A stretch of 64,000 bases of DNA from Amborella trichopoda (lineage: Eukaryota; Streptophyta; Magnoliopsida; Amborellales; Amborellaceae), in contig NW_006495044.1 of assembly GCF_000471905.2 (NCBI RefSeq), positions 4,088,207 through 4,152,206 on the forward strand, in the 5' to 3' direction. Under the pieces are notes generated by a model that did not search any database, was not told the DNA's origin, and saw only the letters and a list, made by a program, of their open reading frames with translations. The translations under genes were made by a program, and so were the position numbers. Of the stretch, positions 45,363 to 56,981 are shown piece after piece (position 1 is the first letter of the stretch; each line of letters begins with the position of its first letter).

Positions 45363-46320
45363 CTATGCCAATAATGCCCCGAGTGACTCGTCAACTGCGT
45401 TCACATACAGGATGAGAGGCCTTCTCAACACTGGTGTATAGAGCACTGGAGGATGGAGTAGATATTGTTTAATGTCATCAAGCGCTGCCTGGCATGCTTC
45501 ATCCCATATGAATGGGGTATCCTTCTTTAACAGGTGTGTAAAAGGCTTACAACGACCTAAGAGGTTCGAGATAAACCTGCGGATATAAGCCAGCTGCCCT
45601 TGAAGGGACCGCAGATCTCGCAGTGTAGTTGGTGGTGGCATTTCCTGGATCGCCTTGATCTTGACCGGCTCAATTTCCAACCATCGATGTCTAATAATGA
45701 ACCCCAAGAACTTTCCTGAACTCACTCCAAAACCACATTTTAGCGAGTTTATCTTGAGCTGATGAAGGCGTAACCGTTCGAACACCTTTTCAAGGTCTCA
45801 CATATGAGCATCTTTCATTTCGAATTTCATGACCAGGTCATCCACATAACATTCCAACTCTTTGTGCATCATGTCCTTGAAGATGGTCGTCATTGCTCTT
45901 TGATACGTGGCACCGACATTCCTTAATCCGAAGTGCATCATTGTGTAGCAAAAGACCCCTTTTGGAGTCAAGAATACGGAGGCTTCCTCATCTTTTGGCA
46001 CCATCTGTATCTGATTGTACCCGGAGTATCCATCCATGAAGGAGAAGATCTGACAGTGGGCTGTGGAGTCAATGAGCATCTCCGTAAACAGCAACAGGAA
46101 GTCATCTTTCAGGCAAGCGATATTCAGGTTGTAGAAATCGATGCAAACGCTAATCTGGCTGTTTTTCTTCTTGACTAGTACAACATTCGCCAGCCACTTT
46201 GGGTACTTGACTTCACGAATGAAACCTGCTTGCCTGAGCTTGCTTACCTCGACATCGATATGTATTTTGAGATCAAGCTTGAACCTCCTTGATTTCTGCT
46301 TGACAGACATCTCATGATAA
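45363..46320 (-). pseudogene. Reverse transcriptase of element C, nearly open
   Basis: Two long frames in line: 45798-46310 (fingers and palm: KYPKWLANVVLVKKKN, CIDF-Y-N-L-N, FSFMDGYSGYNQI, FCYTMMHFGLRNVGATYQRA, catalytic CYVDD) and 45363-45785 (thumb and connection: KINSLKCGFGVSSGKFLGF, GQLAYIRRFISNLLGRCKPF, PFIWDEACQ), divided by one stop near 45790. It copies RNA to DNA. The YVDD active site is intact; the D of the DLN motif reads Asn. This is the least damaged enzyme of the window. Confidence 0.9.
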
Positions 46321-46745
46321 TGTCAGGCAAAGACGTCTCGATTTTCTCACAAGAAGACAGTAAAATTCTCTATTTGTTCTGGCTACATATTTGTCGAGAT
46401 GAAAGTGGACTTGGGGTCAGCTTCATCCCCTAAATTTATCTCCTCAAGTTCATCAACTATGGCATGACCACCTTCTTCCCATTCTTCTGGGGGCTCTTGC
46501 AACTCGTCATCATTGGCTTCAGAGGGCTTCTAATTAACCTTCAATGAAGACACCCATACTCCTGACATTTCTTCTTCTAGTCAGACTTTGCTATGGAACA
46601 TGGCTCTTACATCCTCATCATGTTTGTTGGTGAAAGGATCAACTTCAAGCAAGGTCGATGTATCCGGTTGAGTGAATTCTCTATGAGATACCTGGGATGG
46701 CTGTGACTCAGTGATTGTACAGACAGTCAGTGCCTCATAAGGGTC
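46321..46745 (-). pseudogene. Pre-RT segment of element C, protease deleted
   Basis: The minus strand encodes an acidic stretch with GGHAMVDELEEINLGDEAD and SKV-stop-LEEEMSG, matching the segment before RT in X. Directly upstream follows the Pro-rich linker. The roughly 150-residue protease of A and X, with its D-G-G-S, is not there. Confidence 0.65.
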
Positions 46746-47840
46746 TTCTCAATGCTCCCTTGTCTCCACCATAGGTTTAAGTAATATGGTAAGTCGAAGG
46801 TTAGGTTTAGATGGAGGAGGTCTATTTTGGTTTGCTGGCTGACTTGGTTGCGCAGCCGGCTTGGTTTGGGTGGATTGCGTGACAGGGATTTGTTTTAGTG
46901 GAGTGGAGGTTTGAGGTTGAGGCTTAAGAGGTGGTTGGGTATATGGGATCAGAGGCTTCCCGAGGAATTTGAGGATGGGTGGATTACTCGGGGTATTTGA
47001 GAGAGGAAGGATCCTAGGGCTCTTAAGGATGGGTAGATTGTCTGGGGTATTTGAGTGAGGAAGAAGTGGTGGACCAAGAAACTTCAAGACCTTTGGCTTC
47101 TGAGGTGGAGGTTGTAGCATTGTATCCGATCTCAGGCTCATTTGCCCCGTGCTGGGTAATTCTTTCGAGATCTGCACCATATGACAGGCTTCTTGAAAAT
47201 AGAAGCTCTGTCCTCTCGATTCTCTCAGCCTCTGCTCAAAGTTGGACTCAGGGGGCCACTAGGGTTTCTTCGGCTTTGACCTCTTGTGCTTCTTTGTGGA
47301 AGAAGATGGCTCTGACTTGACTCGAGCTGCCAGGGCATCAGCGACTGTCAAGAATCCAGCCACCTAGGCTAGCGTCTTTCTCAGCCGCCTCTGGTGCGTC
47401 CTGCTTATATTGGTCTCTGTCGAGGGCCTCGAAGTCTGGACATTCTTGGATTATACCTGTAGGAGACATAAAAGAGGAGGAGGATTAAGAAGAAGAAGAA
47501 GAAGAGGAAGATGAAGAGAAAGAAGAGTGGTTAGTAGGTGAGGGACTTTTAGGGTCATTCCTCTCATCAGACCGATTTGAGCAGCTTTTTACGTCATCAC
47601 CGGAGTTGAACATGTGTAGGGAGTCTTTTAGGTCTTTCCCCTGCTTAGATCAATGGGGGTGCTTTTAACGTCGTAACCCTTGTTGGACATGCCCCGAGTA
47701 GAAGATGGCCCAGGGATGTCCTCCTGATGAGATGAGGGAGGAAGGATGATCACACCGGGGATGAAGTCCTGTACAGTTGGCAATGGAGGACGAGGCCTAA
47801 GAAATTGTTGCTCAACTGGTGGTTGAGCAATCTTGTTCTT
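46746..47840 (-). pseudogene. Gag-protease linker of element C, Pro-rich
   Basis: A 143-codon frame (46749-47180) with three repeats of a LPLSNTPSNPPILKF-like unit and a PQPQTSTPLKQIPVTQ part shared with A. 47181-47840 holds degraded, Glu/Ser-rich sequence with a GAA-type run near 47480-47530. It is a flexible region, no enzyme. Confidence 0.6.
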
Positions 47841-49500
47841 TCAGCGAGCAGCCCTTGGCACCCGTCTCCTCCTAGTTTTCATTGGAAGTGCTTGATTCGT
47901 CTTACTAGGTTTGTGAACAGCCCTAGCTTGACGAACTGCTTCTCGTTTTAAGGACTTGAGTCTACTCTGCCCGTGGTAGACTCTCCATGGCTGGGAAGTC
48001 GAGGGTTCAGCAGGATAGGAGCCATAAACACGAGATTCTTGCACTGAAGCATTCTCATGGATGGGGACATTGACTTGCGAGTGTTCTTTCACAGCGGCAT
48101 AAGCAATGTGACCTCTCTGCACCTTCTTTGTGACTATGGCTTTGAACCCATAGCATTCGCTCAGCTTGTGCCCCATATCTGGTGGTATGGGCACCAACGA
48201 TTCTCAGTTCCCTGAGCAATGTGTGTGGGGTGCCTTGCTAGCATTGGAGTGATGAGCCCTTGTTGGAGCATCATACCGAACAGAGCCTGAAGAAGATCTG
48301 ATGGTAGCTCATTAGAAGAGTGCAAACCTTCTCTTTCCTCCTGCACTGTCACCGTGTAGCCTCAGTTGCCCCGAATGCTTTTTTAAGTTCTTCGAGTTTT
48401 ATCTGACCCTTCTGAATCAAAGCCTCGATGAAATCTTTGAGTGTGTAGCATTCTTCTGTGGGGTGGTTTATCCTTCGATGATAAGTACAGTAGTTTGCAT
48501 ATGTTTCGAGACTAGCTTGATCAGGAAACTTGCTCTCAGGCAGCTCAATCATATTTTGTTCTAGCAATAGTCGGAGTAGAGCGGGAACCCACTCTTTTCA
48601 AAAGGATAAACCTTATTCTTATGCTTGGCCCAATAATCATCTCGATTAAGGCTCGCAAGTGTACCCGGTTGTATGACTGTTGTTGTTTGCCTTCCTGAGG
48701 TGCTTTTGTTGTGCTTACCCCTTTGGAGAGGTCCAAAGTTTGGGAAGAAACCTTCTTTGAATCACTAATGGTGATGGCTGCACTGATTACCCCTTTCTGT
48801 TGATTGCCCCGGGTGTTGGTCCGAGAATTACCATGCCTTGGTTGTTTCCCTAGCTCGCAGACTGTTCTCATGACCCTCCATGGTGCCGTGATAGGATTTC
48901 TATGCGAACTGACTTAGATATCATCTCTGACATGGAGGTCAGATTGAAGGCCTCAACATGTATGGCAATCTCAGATCGCATGTCTCTGAACTGCTTCCTT
49001 CTCAGACATGCAATTAGAATGGTAAGCAGCCAAATCTCTCCATCTTGCTATGAATTGGTCTACAGGCTCGTCCTGCTCTTAGGTCAATGTGAGAAGCTCG
49101 ATAGTTTGAACCTCTCTCTCGGCCTCATAGAAGCGTTGGTAGAACATTCTCTCCATTTCTTCCCAAGTGTGTACTGAATTCGAGGGAAGCCGAGCATACC
49201 ACTGAAAGGCTGAGCCATTAAGAGTTTCAACGAACCGACAGAGGAGGAGTCTCCCATCAGCCGCTGTCTCTTGACATGCCGCTTGGAAATATGTGTTATG
49301 CTGGTGCAGAGATGTTGTACCATTGAACAGGGGAAGCTTCCCCTTTTGATAATCCGAAGGAAACGGAACTTGATCAATGAGGAGGGGTACAAATTTTGGT
49401 AAAGCATTGTACCCTGCATTCTCGAGATCAGTATGTTCTTTAAGCTGTGGATTACCATGAAATCGATGTCTTCCTATGAAAACATTCGAGGGGTAGAGAT
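47841..49500 (-). pseudogene. Gag of element C (broken)
   Basis: The core near 49090-49360 (two frames) has LP-x-FNGTTSLHQH, LLLCRFVETL and FQWYARLPSNSVHTW. 48545-48871 holds the basic, Asn/Gln-rich middle. 48349-48567 has the metal-knuckle-like segment Y-C-T-Y-H-R-R-I-N-H-P-T-E-E-C-Y and FIEALIQKGQI. 47841-48197 is a C-terminal basic part. The Cys and His positions of the knuckle are kept here, unlike in A. Several stops. Confidence 0.75.
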
Positions 49501-51310
49501 GCCTTGAGATGCCATCTAGGAAGTCTGCTTTGAAGCTGCGTCTGCCAGGGGATGGAAATTTGCCTCATGGTGGGGCGAATTAGCTACAGATCACATGTTT
49601 TCCATGTGGTAAATCTTCTCCGTCATTGCAAGCACCATATGTTTGAACCTGTCCATACTCTCCTCTTGGGAGTTGTTAGGTTCGTTCACAACCATAATGC
49701 TGACCATTTCTCTAGGGAGATCAGCCTCAGGTGCAGTTGAAGGCTTTTGAGGTTGGCGGGTCATACGCAGTAGATCGGTTAGCAAGGGCTCAGCATGTCA
49801 CGATTGAACTCAAGTCTTATATGTCGACCGCGTGAGGACCTGTTCTTGACGGTCTTGGGGCCGTGGCTGTTAGGTGGTTGGGTCATCTTCGACGATGTTG
49901 ACCACTGTGCAGGATACTCGCACCTCCTCTTCGGGCTCCGAGATTAGAAGAGCATATAAGGGGTTATGGTGAAGAGGGTCATCAGAGCTGGCTGCCCCAA
50001 CCATTTGAATGACTTCTCTGGTCGGGATTTATAGACCCATGTCGCTCTTGGCTTTGAGGCTTTGATGGACCTCATGACAGAACTGCGATTGAGACTGTGG
50101 CTGGCCGGTTTTTCTTATGCAAGAAAGTGTCGTCTCCATCAGATGAAGCAATGGGTGTGAACCAAGAACCGGGATCAACCTGGGCCGGGGATGATGAAGG
50201 ACTTAATCTCCCATCAGTCTTTGCCCCGAGCTCTCCTATGGGCTCCAGAGACATGACTGAGCTGATGGGGCTGGCTCAAGATGGTACTCTTGGGGAAGGT
50301 CTTCAAGTATCAAAGTTGGAGGTGCTTGCCGAAAGAGAAGGGGCAAGCATGGGAAGGATCGACTCATGATGGTGCCTGAGTCTAGAGCAAGGAGCGGATC
50401 GTGAAGGCGACGTGTGTGAGCCCCTTGAAGAAGGATCACATGTGACTTTGGGGTCAGCCCGGGCTCGAATAGGTAGTCTGGCCTTAGGAGGCTGAGAACT
50501 ACGAGCAGGTGTCTATAAGAGAACAGGTGGAAGCTTGCCCCTTATAGGGTGCACTAGTGTGTGCTAAGAGGGAGGACGAGAGGGTCGTCTTCTATATACT
50601 CAGGTTGACGTAGTGACGACGTTGCCCCGAGTGGTGCGATGCACATGCATAACGTCTACAGGACCTGACACAAGGAGGCCTAATCCAAGACACTGACTTG
50701 AGGCAATACAAGGGTTGCCTTGAGGTGTGGCTCGAATGGACGACCCACGAGCCTTAGGGTGTGTGTGAGAGGTGGATGTCCTAGGGTCTTTACCTCGATG
50801 TGTCGAGCCTCTAAGCATAAAGTCTCAAGGTGGTGAGGGAATGTAGGGGGTAGCCTTGTGGCGACCCACAGGAGCAACAACAACTTCCTTGCCTTTTGTA
50901 GAGAGGGATTAGGTAGCCTTTCGGCATACCTCAGCAATACGACTGGCAAGTAACTTGCCGGTGACAGGGTGCATGCTGTGAGTGGTAGCAGACCAGCTAC
51001 CGATGCAAAGTGCTTTGGTGGGGGCTCCACCAGAGCTAGAAGATGGGAGTTAGGGACCTTTTAGTCCCTTCTCACGCCAATCCAGGTCAAGACCTGGGAG
51101 CTTGACACTGGGTCTTTGCTCAGAAGAAAAGTTTGGAATGAAGTTCGAGGAACTTGTTCCCGGGGGAAGCACGCGAATGCGGGGATAAGAAAATCCTCGA
51201 TTCGGATAAATGGGTTAAGAAACCCAGAAGCCATGTGTGTGCAGCGTAGAAAAAAAACAAACAAAGGAGAGACTAGCCAAACAAGGTCGATCCGACAAAG
51301 GGGTAGGGTA
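49501..51310 (-). other. Leader of element C
   Basis: Homologous to the leader of A in layout. Short overlapping frames (up to 116 codons) show no domain. Confidence 0.6.
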
Positions 51311-51328
51311 TCCCAAGTGGAGTCGCCA
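51311..51328 (-). other. Primer binding site of element C
   Basis: The minus strand reads TGGCGACTCCACTTGGGA, one base different from the A and X sites, three bases from the LTR. Confidence 0.85.
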
Positions 51329-52065
51329 AGCTAGTTAGATGCCTCGATCTTGCCCCTGGGTAGGGATGACCTGGTGGCACGTGTCTCGGGTTTCAAAAGG
51401 AACCTAGGACTTGAGACCGCTCTCTCGGGAAACTTGTTACAAAACAAGGGCAGGTACACCAACCGGTGAGAGATGAGTTTAATGCGAGGTGGGACACACC
51501 TCACCTGGGTCCGTAACTCACTCAAGATGACTTGCGTGGGCACCCTCTTAAATCACGACAGAAAGCCCCCCAATCTTACAACTGGATTGAAATCACCTCC
51601 CTTGACTTGTACTCTCCTGTTTCTGCAATCACACATATACGATTAATTTACAAGACAAGTGGGCCTAGGGACCCCACCTTGTCTTTAGGAAAATGCACAC
51701 AAGCGTGTGCATTCAAGGTAGAAAGGGAAGGAATGAGATGAAGATTGGGGTGATAAGAGGAGAAGAGAGAAATAGAATAGAGGGAAGAGAAGAGAAGATA
51801 GAGAAATTTGACCAGGTGGCTAGACTAACACATTAGCAAGGCCAATACGGTGATTGACCTGGCATGGTAGCAAGACAGGCACAGTAACTCAGACCGGCAC
51901 GACAGCAATACTACTCGACAACAAAACCACACCGACCAGCCTGACACAATGGTTAGCCTATCGTGGCAGCAAGACGTGCATGATAACTCAGACCGACACG
52001 ATGGCAATACTGTTCGACGACAGGACTACCATGACAGTGCTAGTCTTAGCGTCCCTTGGTCAAAC

Positions 52066-52742
52066 GAAAAAGGAAGAAAGGAGGAAGAGAGAAGAAAGAA
52101 GAAACAAAAGAGAGAAGAGAGGATAAGGGAGAGAAAGAAGAGAGAAGAAGAAAATATAGTAGAAGAGAAGAGATAGAAGAAAAGAAGAGATAGAAGAAAA
52201 GAAATGAAGAGAAGTGAAGAGAGAAGCAGAAGAAAATAGAGAGAATATAAGAGAGAGAGAGAGAGAGAAGAAAGAGAAGAAGAGAACAGAAGAGAAGAGG
52301 AGAAGAAAGAGAAGGGAAAGGAAGGAGAAGAGAAAAGAAGAGATAAGAAGAAGAGGAGATGAAGAGAAGAGAAGAAAAGAGGAGAAAAGAGTGGAAAAAG
52401 AAGAGAAGAAAAGAGGAGAAAGATAGAAGAGAAAGAAAGAAAAGAGAAAAGAGAGAGGAGAGAAGAAAGAAGAGAGAGATGAAGAAGAAAAATAGAGAGA
52501 GATGAGAGAAGAGAAAAGAGAGAAAAGAGAGAAGAGAGAAGAGAGAGAAAAGAGATGAGAGAAAAAAGAGAAGAGGGAAAAAGAAAGAGAAAGAGGAGAG
52601 AAGACAAAAGAGAGAAGGAAGAAGAAAACAAAGAGAGAAGAGAGAAGAGAGAGAAAAGAGAAAAGAAAAAGAGAAAAGAGAAAAGAGAAAGAAGAGAGAA
52701 GAGAGAAGAGAGAAGAAGGAAGAGCGATGAGAAAGAAGAGAA
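52066..52742. repeat. GA-rich tract in 5' LTR C
   Basis: Almost pure purine on the plus strand, partner of 36476-37130. Frames up to 407 codons on the minus strand through this tract are compositional. Confidence 0.9.
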
Positions 52743-52743
52743 A

Positions 52744-53362
52744 CATGGACGATGATGGGGTTCCACCGTCCATGACAGATGAGAGAGAAAGGGAAGGAAG
52801 CATAGACAACGATGAGGTCCCGCTGTCCATGACTGAGGAGAGAGAAGAAAGATAAAAGCATAGACGACGATGGGGATCCACCGTCCATGACAGAGGAAAA
52901 AGAAAGAGGGAAAGAATCATGGATGGCGATGGGGGTTCCACCGTCCATCATAGTGGGGAGAGAAGAGAGACATAAGCATGGACAGCGATGGGGTCTGCCG
53001 TCGATGACATAGGAGAGAGAAGAAAGACAGAAGCATGGACGGTAATGGGGTTCCACCGTCCATGATAGGAGAGAGAGGGTAAGAGAGAAGAAGAGAAGAA
53101 ACATAGATGGTGATAGGATCCACAGTCCGTGACAAGAGAGAGGGAGTAAGAAAGAATATGGATGGCGATAGGTTCCGTTGTCCATGACAGGAGAGAGAGG
53201 ACAAGAGTGAATATAGACGACGATAGGTTTCGTCGTCCATGACAGGAGAGAGAGAATGAAAGTGAACATGGACGGTGATAGGTTCTGTCGCCCATGTCAT
53301 GAGGAGAGAGACATGACAAAGAAAAGAAAAGACACGTACGGTGATTAGCATCGCCGTGCGTG
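52744..53362. repeat. Array of eleven hairpin units in 5' LTR C
   Basis: Units begin at about 52744, 52801, 52859, 52918, 52977, 53034, 53102, 53157, 53212, 53268 and 53332, period 55-68 bases. Each has a left arm CATGGACGG-like, a short G-rich loop and a right arm CCGTCCATG-like, then GA-rich filler. It is downstream of the LTR promoter, so it would be transcribed as a series of stem-loops. Confidence 0.85.
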
Positions 53363-54109
53363 TCAGAAGGGACTCAGACATGACCCAGCCCACCACTTGA
53401 GAAAGGGCATGGTTCTATATCTTTGTCAAAGAATACGTGGAAGAAGAGCATCGCCATGCACAACATGAGGGAAGAGGAACTTTGGCAAAGGGCCGGTCGG
53501 CCACTCGGGTTAAGGCCCGGCTCACTTTGCATATTCCAAGAGAAGAAGACGTCTCGCTCGGCAATGGCACCTCCATGCGTGACTGGAGAGGAGAGCAAAA
53601 GAAAAGAACAGAGAGTGAAAAGAAAAGATGGAGAGAGGTTAGGAAAGAGAGTAGAAATAAAGGAAGGAAAGTAGAGGGGGAAGGAAGGGAGAGATAGAAG
53701 ATTAGGAAAGAGAGATGAAAGACTGAGGAAGAAGGAGGGATGAATAAGGAAAGAGAGCAGAGAGAAAGGGGAAAGAAGAGAAAGAAAGACACACATGGTA
53801 GTAGCCTGCTGCCGTGCATGTTGAGAGAGGAGAGAGAGACAGAAATAGGCAGAGAGAAAGAGAGAGACATAGAGAAAAGGAGAGAGAAAGGGAGAAGATG
53901 AGAGAGAAGAGAGAAGAGGAGAGAGAAAGAAAGAAGAGGAGAGAATATAAGAGGAGAGAGGAGGAGAGAGAAAGTTACGTTCATCGAGGGTTACCAGACT
54001 TTTCTTCTCTCTTTCCTCTTTCTCCTAGACGTGACCCTCAATCTCAAAGCTAATTCTTAATTTTTACTCATCAAAAAAATGAAGGTCCTTTACAATGAGG
54101 CATAACATG

Positions 54110-54117
54110 ATATTTAT
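54110..54117 (-). promoter_or_regulatory. Probable TATA box of 5' LTR C
   Basis: The minus strand reads CTATAAATATC at this place. In the 3' LTR the matching text (about 38020) is CTATAACTATC, so the box is damaged there. Confidence 0.5.
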
Positions 54118-55424
54118 AGACTTGAGTGCAAAACATGGGTGGATGCCCAAAATCTGCCCTAATTGATGATAATTACAATTTATTTGAATTAAAATAAAAT
54201 GTAAAAATTGGTGCAAAATTATGGTTTTGCCCCTACCCAATAATGCATGAAATTCTGAAACATTCCCTGTTGCACCCATAGAACGTGTACGATTTTTCTA
54301 AGCCGATTCGGGGTTGTTTTGGCACCCATTTGACCAAAAGATGAAAAATTTCTTGTTGGGCTCAGTATGAAGATCAATTTTGTACCAACTTTGAGCCACA
54401 GATTGTGTTTTTAGGCCACGATCACGCGACTTGAAGTTTGTACGAATCTAAGAAACTTTGGATCAATAGTGTGCTCGTTTCTTAATGTATATCTTTGATT
54501 TCTTTGTTTAATTGCACTAAGAATACAATCACGATCGTATAGCAATAAACGCAGCTTGATTTCATGCCCGAACGAAGATTTTGCCATCCTGGGTTTTTAG
54601 TCGGAACTTGTATTTCGGCAGCCGTAATTTGTAGCAACTTCGACACGCTTGTATGCCAAATCTAACCATTCATCACACGTAGGGTTCGATCCAAATATAG
54701 CCCTGGGCCTTACGCACACAATGCAACTAGTTTCACGTTGTTTGGGTATACAAGCGCCATGATATGGCCGCTGGAGTGGGTCATGCTGCTGTTGATTTTC
54801 CTACAACCTTGTTCACAAATCGCCATTTTCTCCCTAATTTTTCTCTTTGTTCAGGCATCATTATGAGACGTGCCACTTATCAAAACGTTTGTCTTGACGA
54901 GACGAACACGCTCACAAAATTTGACTGCGATCCAACTTGTAACGAGTGAGATATGGATCTTCAAAGTTGATATTCGTGACTGTGAAAACAGCCACCATTA
55001 ATGGTGACTTGGTGCAGGGATGACACACGGGAATAATGTGCGGCCTACCCCTTTTCAATCTTTTACAAATAACTTTGTCCTGGAGCCCCCGACTAAGCCG
55101 AAACTTTAACTATAAGGGTTTTCAACTGTGTCGGATCTAATGGCGTGGTCCCAACGCCTTTTGACACACTGAAAATACAGTTCTAGTTATGGGGTCCATT
55201 TTAGGGTGCAAGAGACCGACTATTTCTTTGTCTTCACTGCCTTAAACATGTCAAAATGCGATGAAACTTGGAAGGTGGCCTTCTAGAGTCCTTAAGAACA
55301 TCTTCACCCATTTTGGGGCAATTTTGAGACTATCAGGAATTCCACTATATATCAGGGCTTTATTGATCAATGTCTCTTTTATTCCACATCGCGGACCCAA
55401 GGTACTGAAAAATGTGTTCAAACA

Positions 55425-55890
55425 AACTCTTTATCTTTATCTTTATCTTTATCTTTATCTTTCTCTTTATCTTTATCTTTCTCTTTCTTTCTCTCTCTTC
55501 TCTCTCTCATACCCCATCAAATCGGGGGCTAAGCTCCCAGTCCCTCTCTTCTCTCTCTTCCTTTCTCTTTCTCTCTCTTTTTCTTTCTTCTCTCTCTCAT
55601 ACCCCATCGGATCGAAGGCTAAGCCCCCGGTACATCTCTTTTCTCTGCTCTATCTCTCTCTTTCTCTCTCCCTCTCACTTGTTTTGTCTCACTCTCTCTT
55701 GGTTTCTCTCTCCCTTTCACTTGTTTTCTCTCACACTCTCCCTTTCGTTCTCCTCTTTCTCTCTCCTTGTGCTCTTTGTTTCTCTCTCTCACTCTCTCTT
55801 TCTCTCTCTCAATTTCCATCACTCGCTCTCTTATCTTCACTTTCTCTCTCCCACGGATCCTCTCTTTTTTCTCTTCCTCTTCTCTCTCTC
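55425..55890 (+). repeat. Continuation of E LTR: CT-rich DNA and two palindromic minisatellite units
   Basis: It opens with eight CTTTAT-like hexamers, then repeats the CATACCCCATC ... GGGGGCTAAGC unit twice (palindromes near 55521 and 55608), as at 35100-35754. CT-rich filler follows to 55890. This shows it was contiguous with the left part before element C inserted. Confidence 0.75.
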
Positions 55891-56425
55891 TTACTACTAC
55901 TACTACTACTGCTACTACTGCTACTGTTGCTCCTGCTACTGCTACTACTGCTACTACTGCTGCTACTGCTGCTACTGCTGCTACTGCTGTTGCTGCTACT
56001 GCTACTGCTACTACTACTACTGCTACTACTGCTGCTACTGTTGCTACTGCTGCTACTGCTACTGCTGCTACTATTGCTACTGCTGCTACTGCTGTTACTG
56101 CTACTACTGCTACTCCTACTACTGCTACTCCTACTACTGCTACTATACCTCTCTTTTCTCTGCTCTATCTCTCTTTCTCTCTCCCTCTCACTTGTTTTCT
56201 CTCACTCTCTCTTGGTTTCACTCTCCCTTTCACTTGTTTTCTCTCACTCTCTCCCTCTCGATCTCCTCTTTATCTCTCCTTGTGCTCGTTGTTTCTCTCT
56301 CTCACTCTCTCTTTATCTCTCTCAATTTCCATCACTCGCTCTCTTATCTTCACTTTCTCTCTCCCACGGACCCTCTCTTTTCTCTCTTCCCTCTTCTCTC
56401 TCTCTTACTACTACTACTACTACTG
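55632..56425 (+). repeat. Tandem duplication of CT-rich plus triplet block (about 515 bp)
   Basis: The text from about 55632 (CATCTCTTTTCTCTGCTC) to 55905 recurs from about 56148 (CCTCTCTTTTCTCTGCTC) to 56415 with few differences, each copy running into a CTA/CTG triplet array. The unit is therefore a duplication that included the start of the triplet repeat. Confidence 0.8.
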
Positions 56426-56927
56426 CTACTACTGCTACTGCTGCTACTCCTACTACTGTTGCTACTGCTGCTACTGCTACTACTGCTACTACTGCTACTA
56501 CTACTACTACTACTGCTACTACTGCTACTGCTGCTACTGCTACTGCTACTACTGCTACTCCTGCTACTGCTGCTACTGCTACTACTGCTACTACTGCTAC
56601 TACTACTGCTACTACTGCTACTGATGTTACTGCTGCTACTGCTACTACTGCTACTACTGCTACTCTTGCTACTGCTGCTACTGCTGCTACTACTGCTACT
56701 GCCACTACTGTTGCTACTGCTGCTACTGCGACTCCTGCTACTCCTGCTACTACTGCTACTGTTGCTACTGCTAGTGCTACTACTGCTACTACTGCTACGA
56801 CTGCTACTGCTGCTCCTGCTGCTCCTGCTCCTGCTACTGTTGCTGCTACTGCTGGTACTGCTGCTACTGTTGGTACTGTTGGTGCTGCTGGTACTATTAG
56901 GACTGCTGGTGCTACTGCTACTGCTGG

Positions 56928-56959
<32 letters not shown>

Positions 56960-56980
56960 CTACTACTACTACTACTACTT
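55893..56980 (+). repeat. CTA/CTG-type triplet repeat arrays
   Basis: Two arrays (55893-56147 and 56407-56980) of CTN triplets, mostly CTA and CTG with some CTT and CTC. All three plus frames are open, giving poly-Leu, Tyr/Cys or Thr/Ala, so the apparent 582- and 557-codon ORFs through here are artefacts. A smaller array lies at 57111-57192. Confidence 0.95.
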
Positions 56981-56981
56981 G

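Larger units (their letters stand above)
35755..55424 (-). mobile_element. Element C: Tat-type Ty3/gypsy retrotransposon with both LTRs, lacking protease
   Basis: 19.7 kb on the minus strand: 5' LTR 51332-55424, PBS, leader, gag, Pro-rich linker, RT, RNase H, integrase, antisense unit relic, 3' region, PPT, 3' LTR 35755-38865. Between the linker (46749) and the pre-RT segment (46560) the protease domain present in A and X is missing. Both outer flanks are the same palindromic minisatellite, which shows that C inserted into it. The flanking five bases (CTCTC and AACTC) do not give a clean target duplication. RT is the least broken of the window. Confidence 0.85.
51332..55424 (-). repeat. 5' LTR of element C
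   Basis: 4093 bp, next to the PBS. It contains the conserved block near 51540, GA-rich tracts (52066-52742 and 53580-53975), the array of eleven hairpin units (52744-53362), a TATA box on the minus strand near 54110-54117 and a U3 that includes 54650-55122, absent from the 3' LTR. It ends TTCAAACA where the E minisatellite DNA begins. Confidence 0.85.

Noticed and set aside
52744..53362. CRISPR array
   Set aside because: Spacers are themselves GA-rich near-repeats and repeats vary. The context is a plant retrotransposon LTR.
52026..53984. Minus-strand ORFs up to 407 codons
   Set aside because: Same compositional effect plus the hairpin-unit array. No domain or motif, and the 3' LTR frame is not conserved in length.
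35755..55424. Clean target-site duplication for element C
   Set aside because: Flanking bases CTCTC and AACTC differ at two of five positions in low-complexity DNA.
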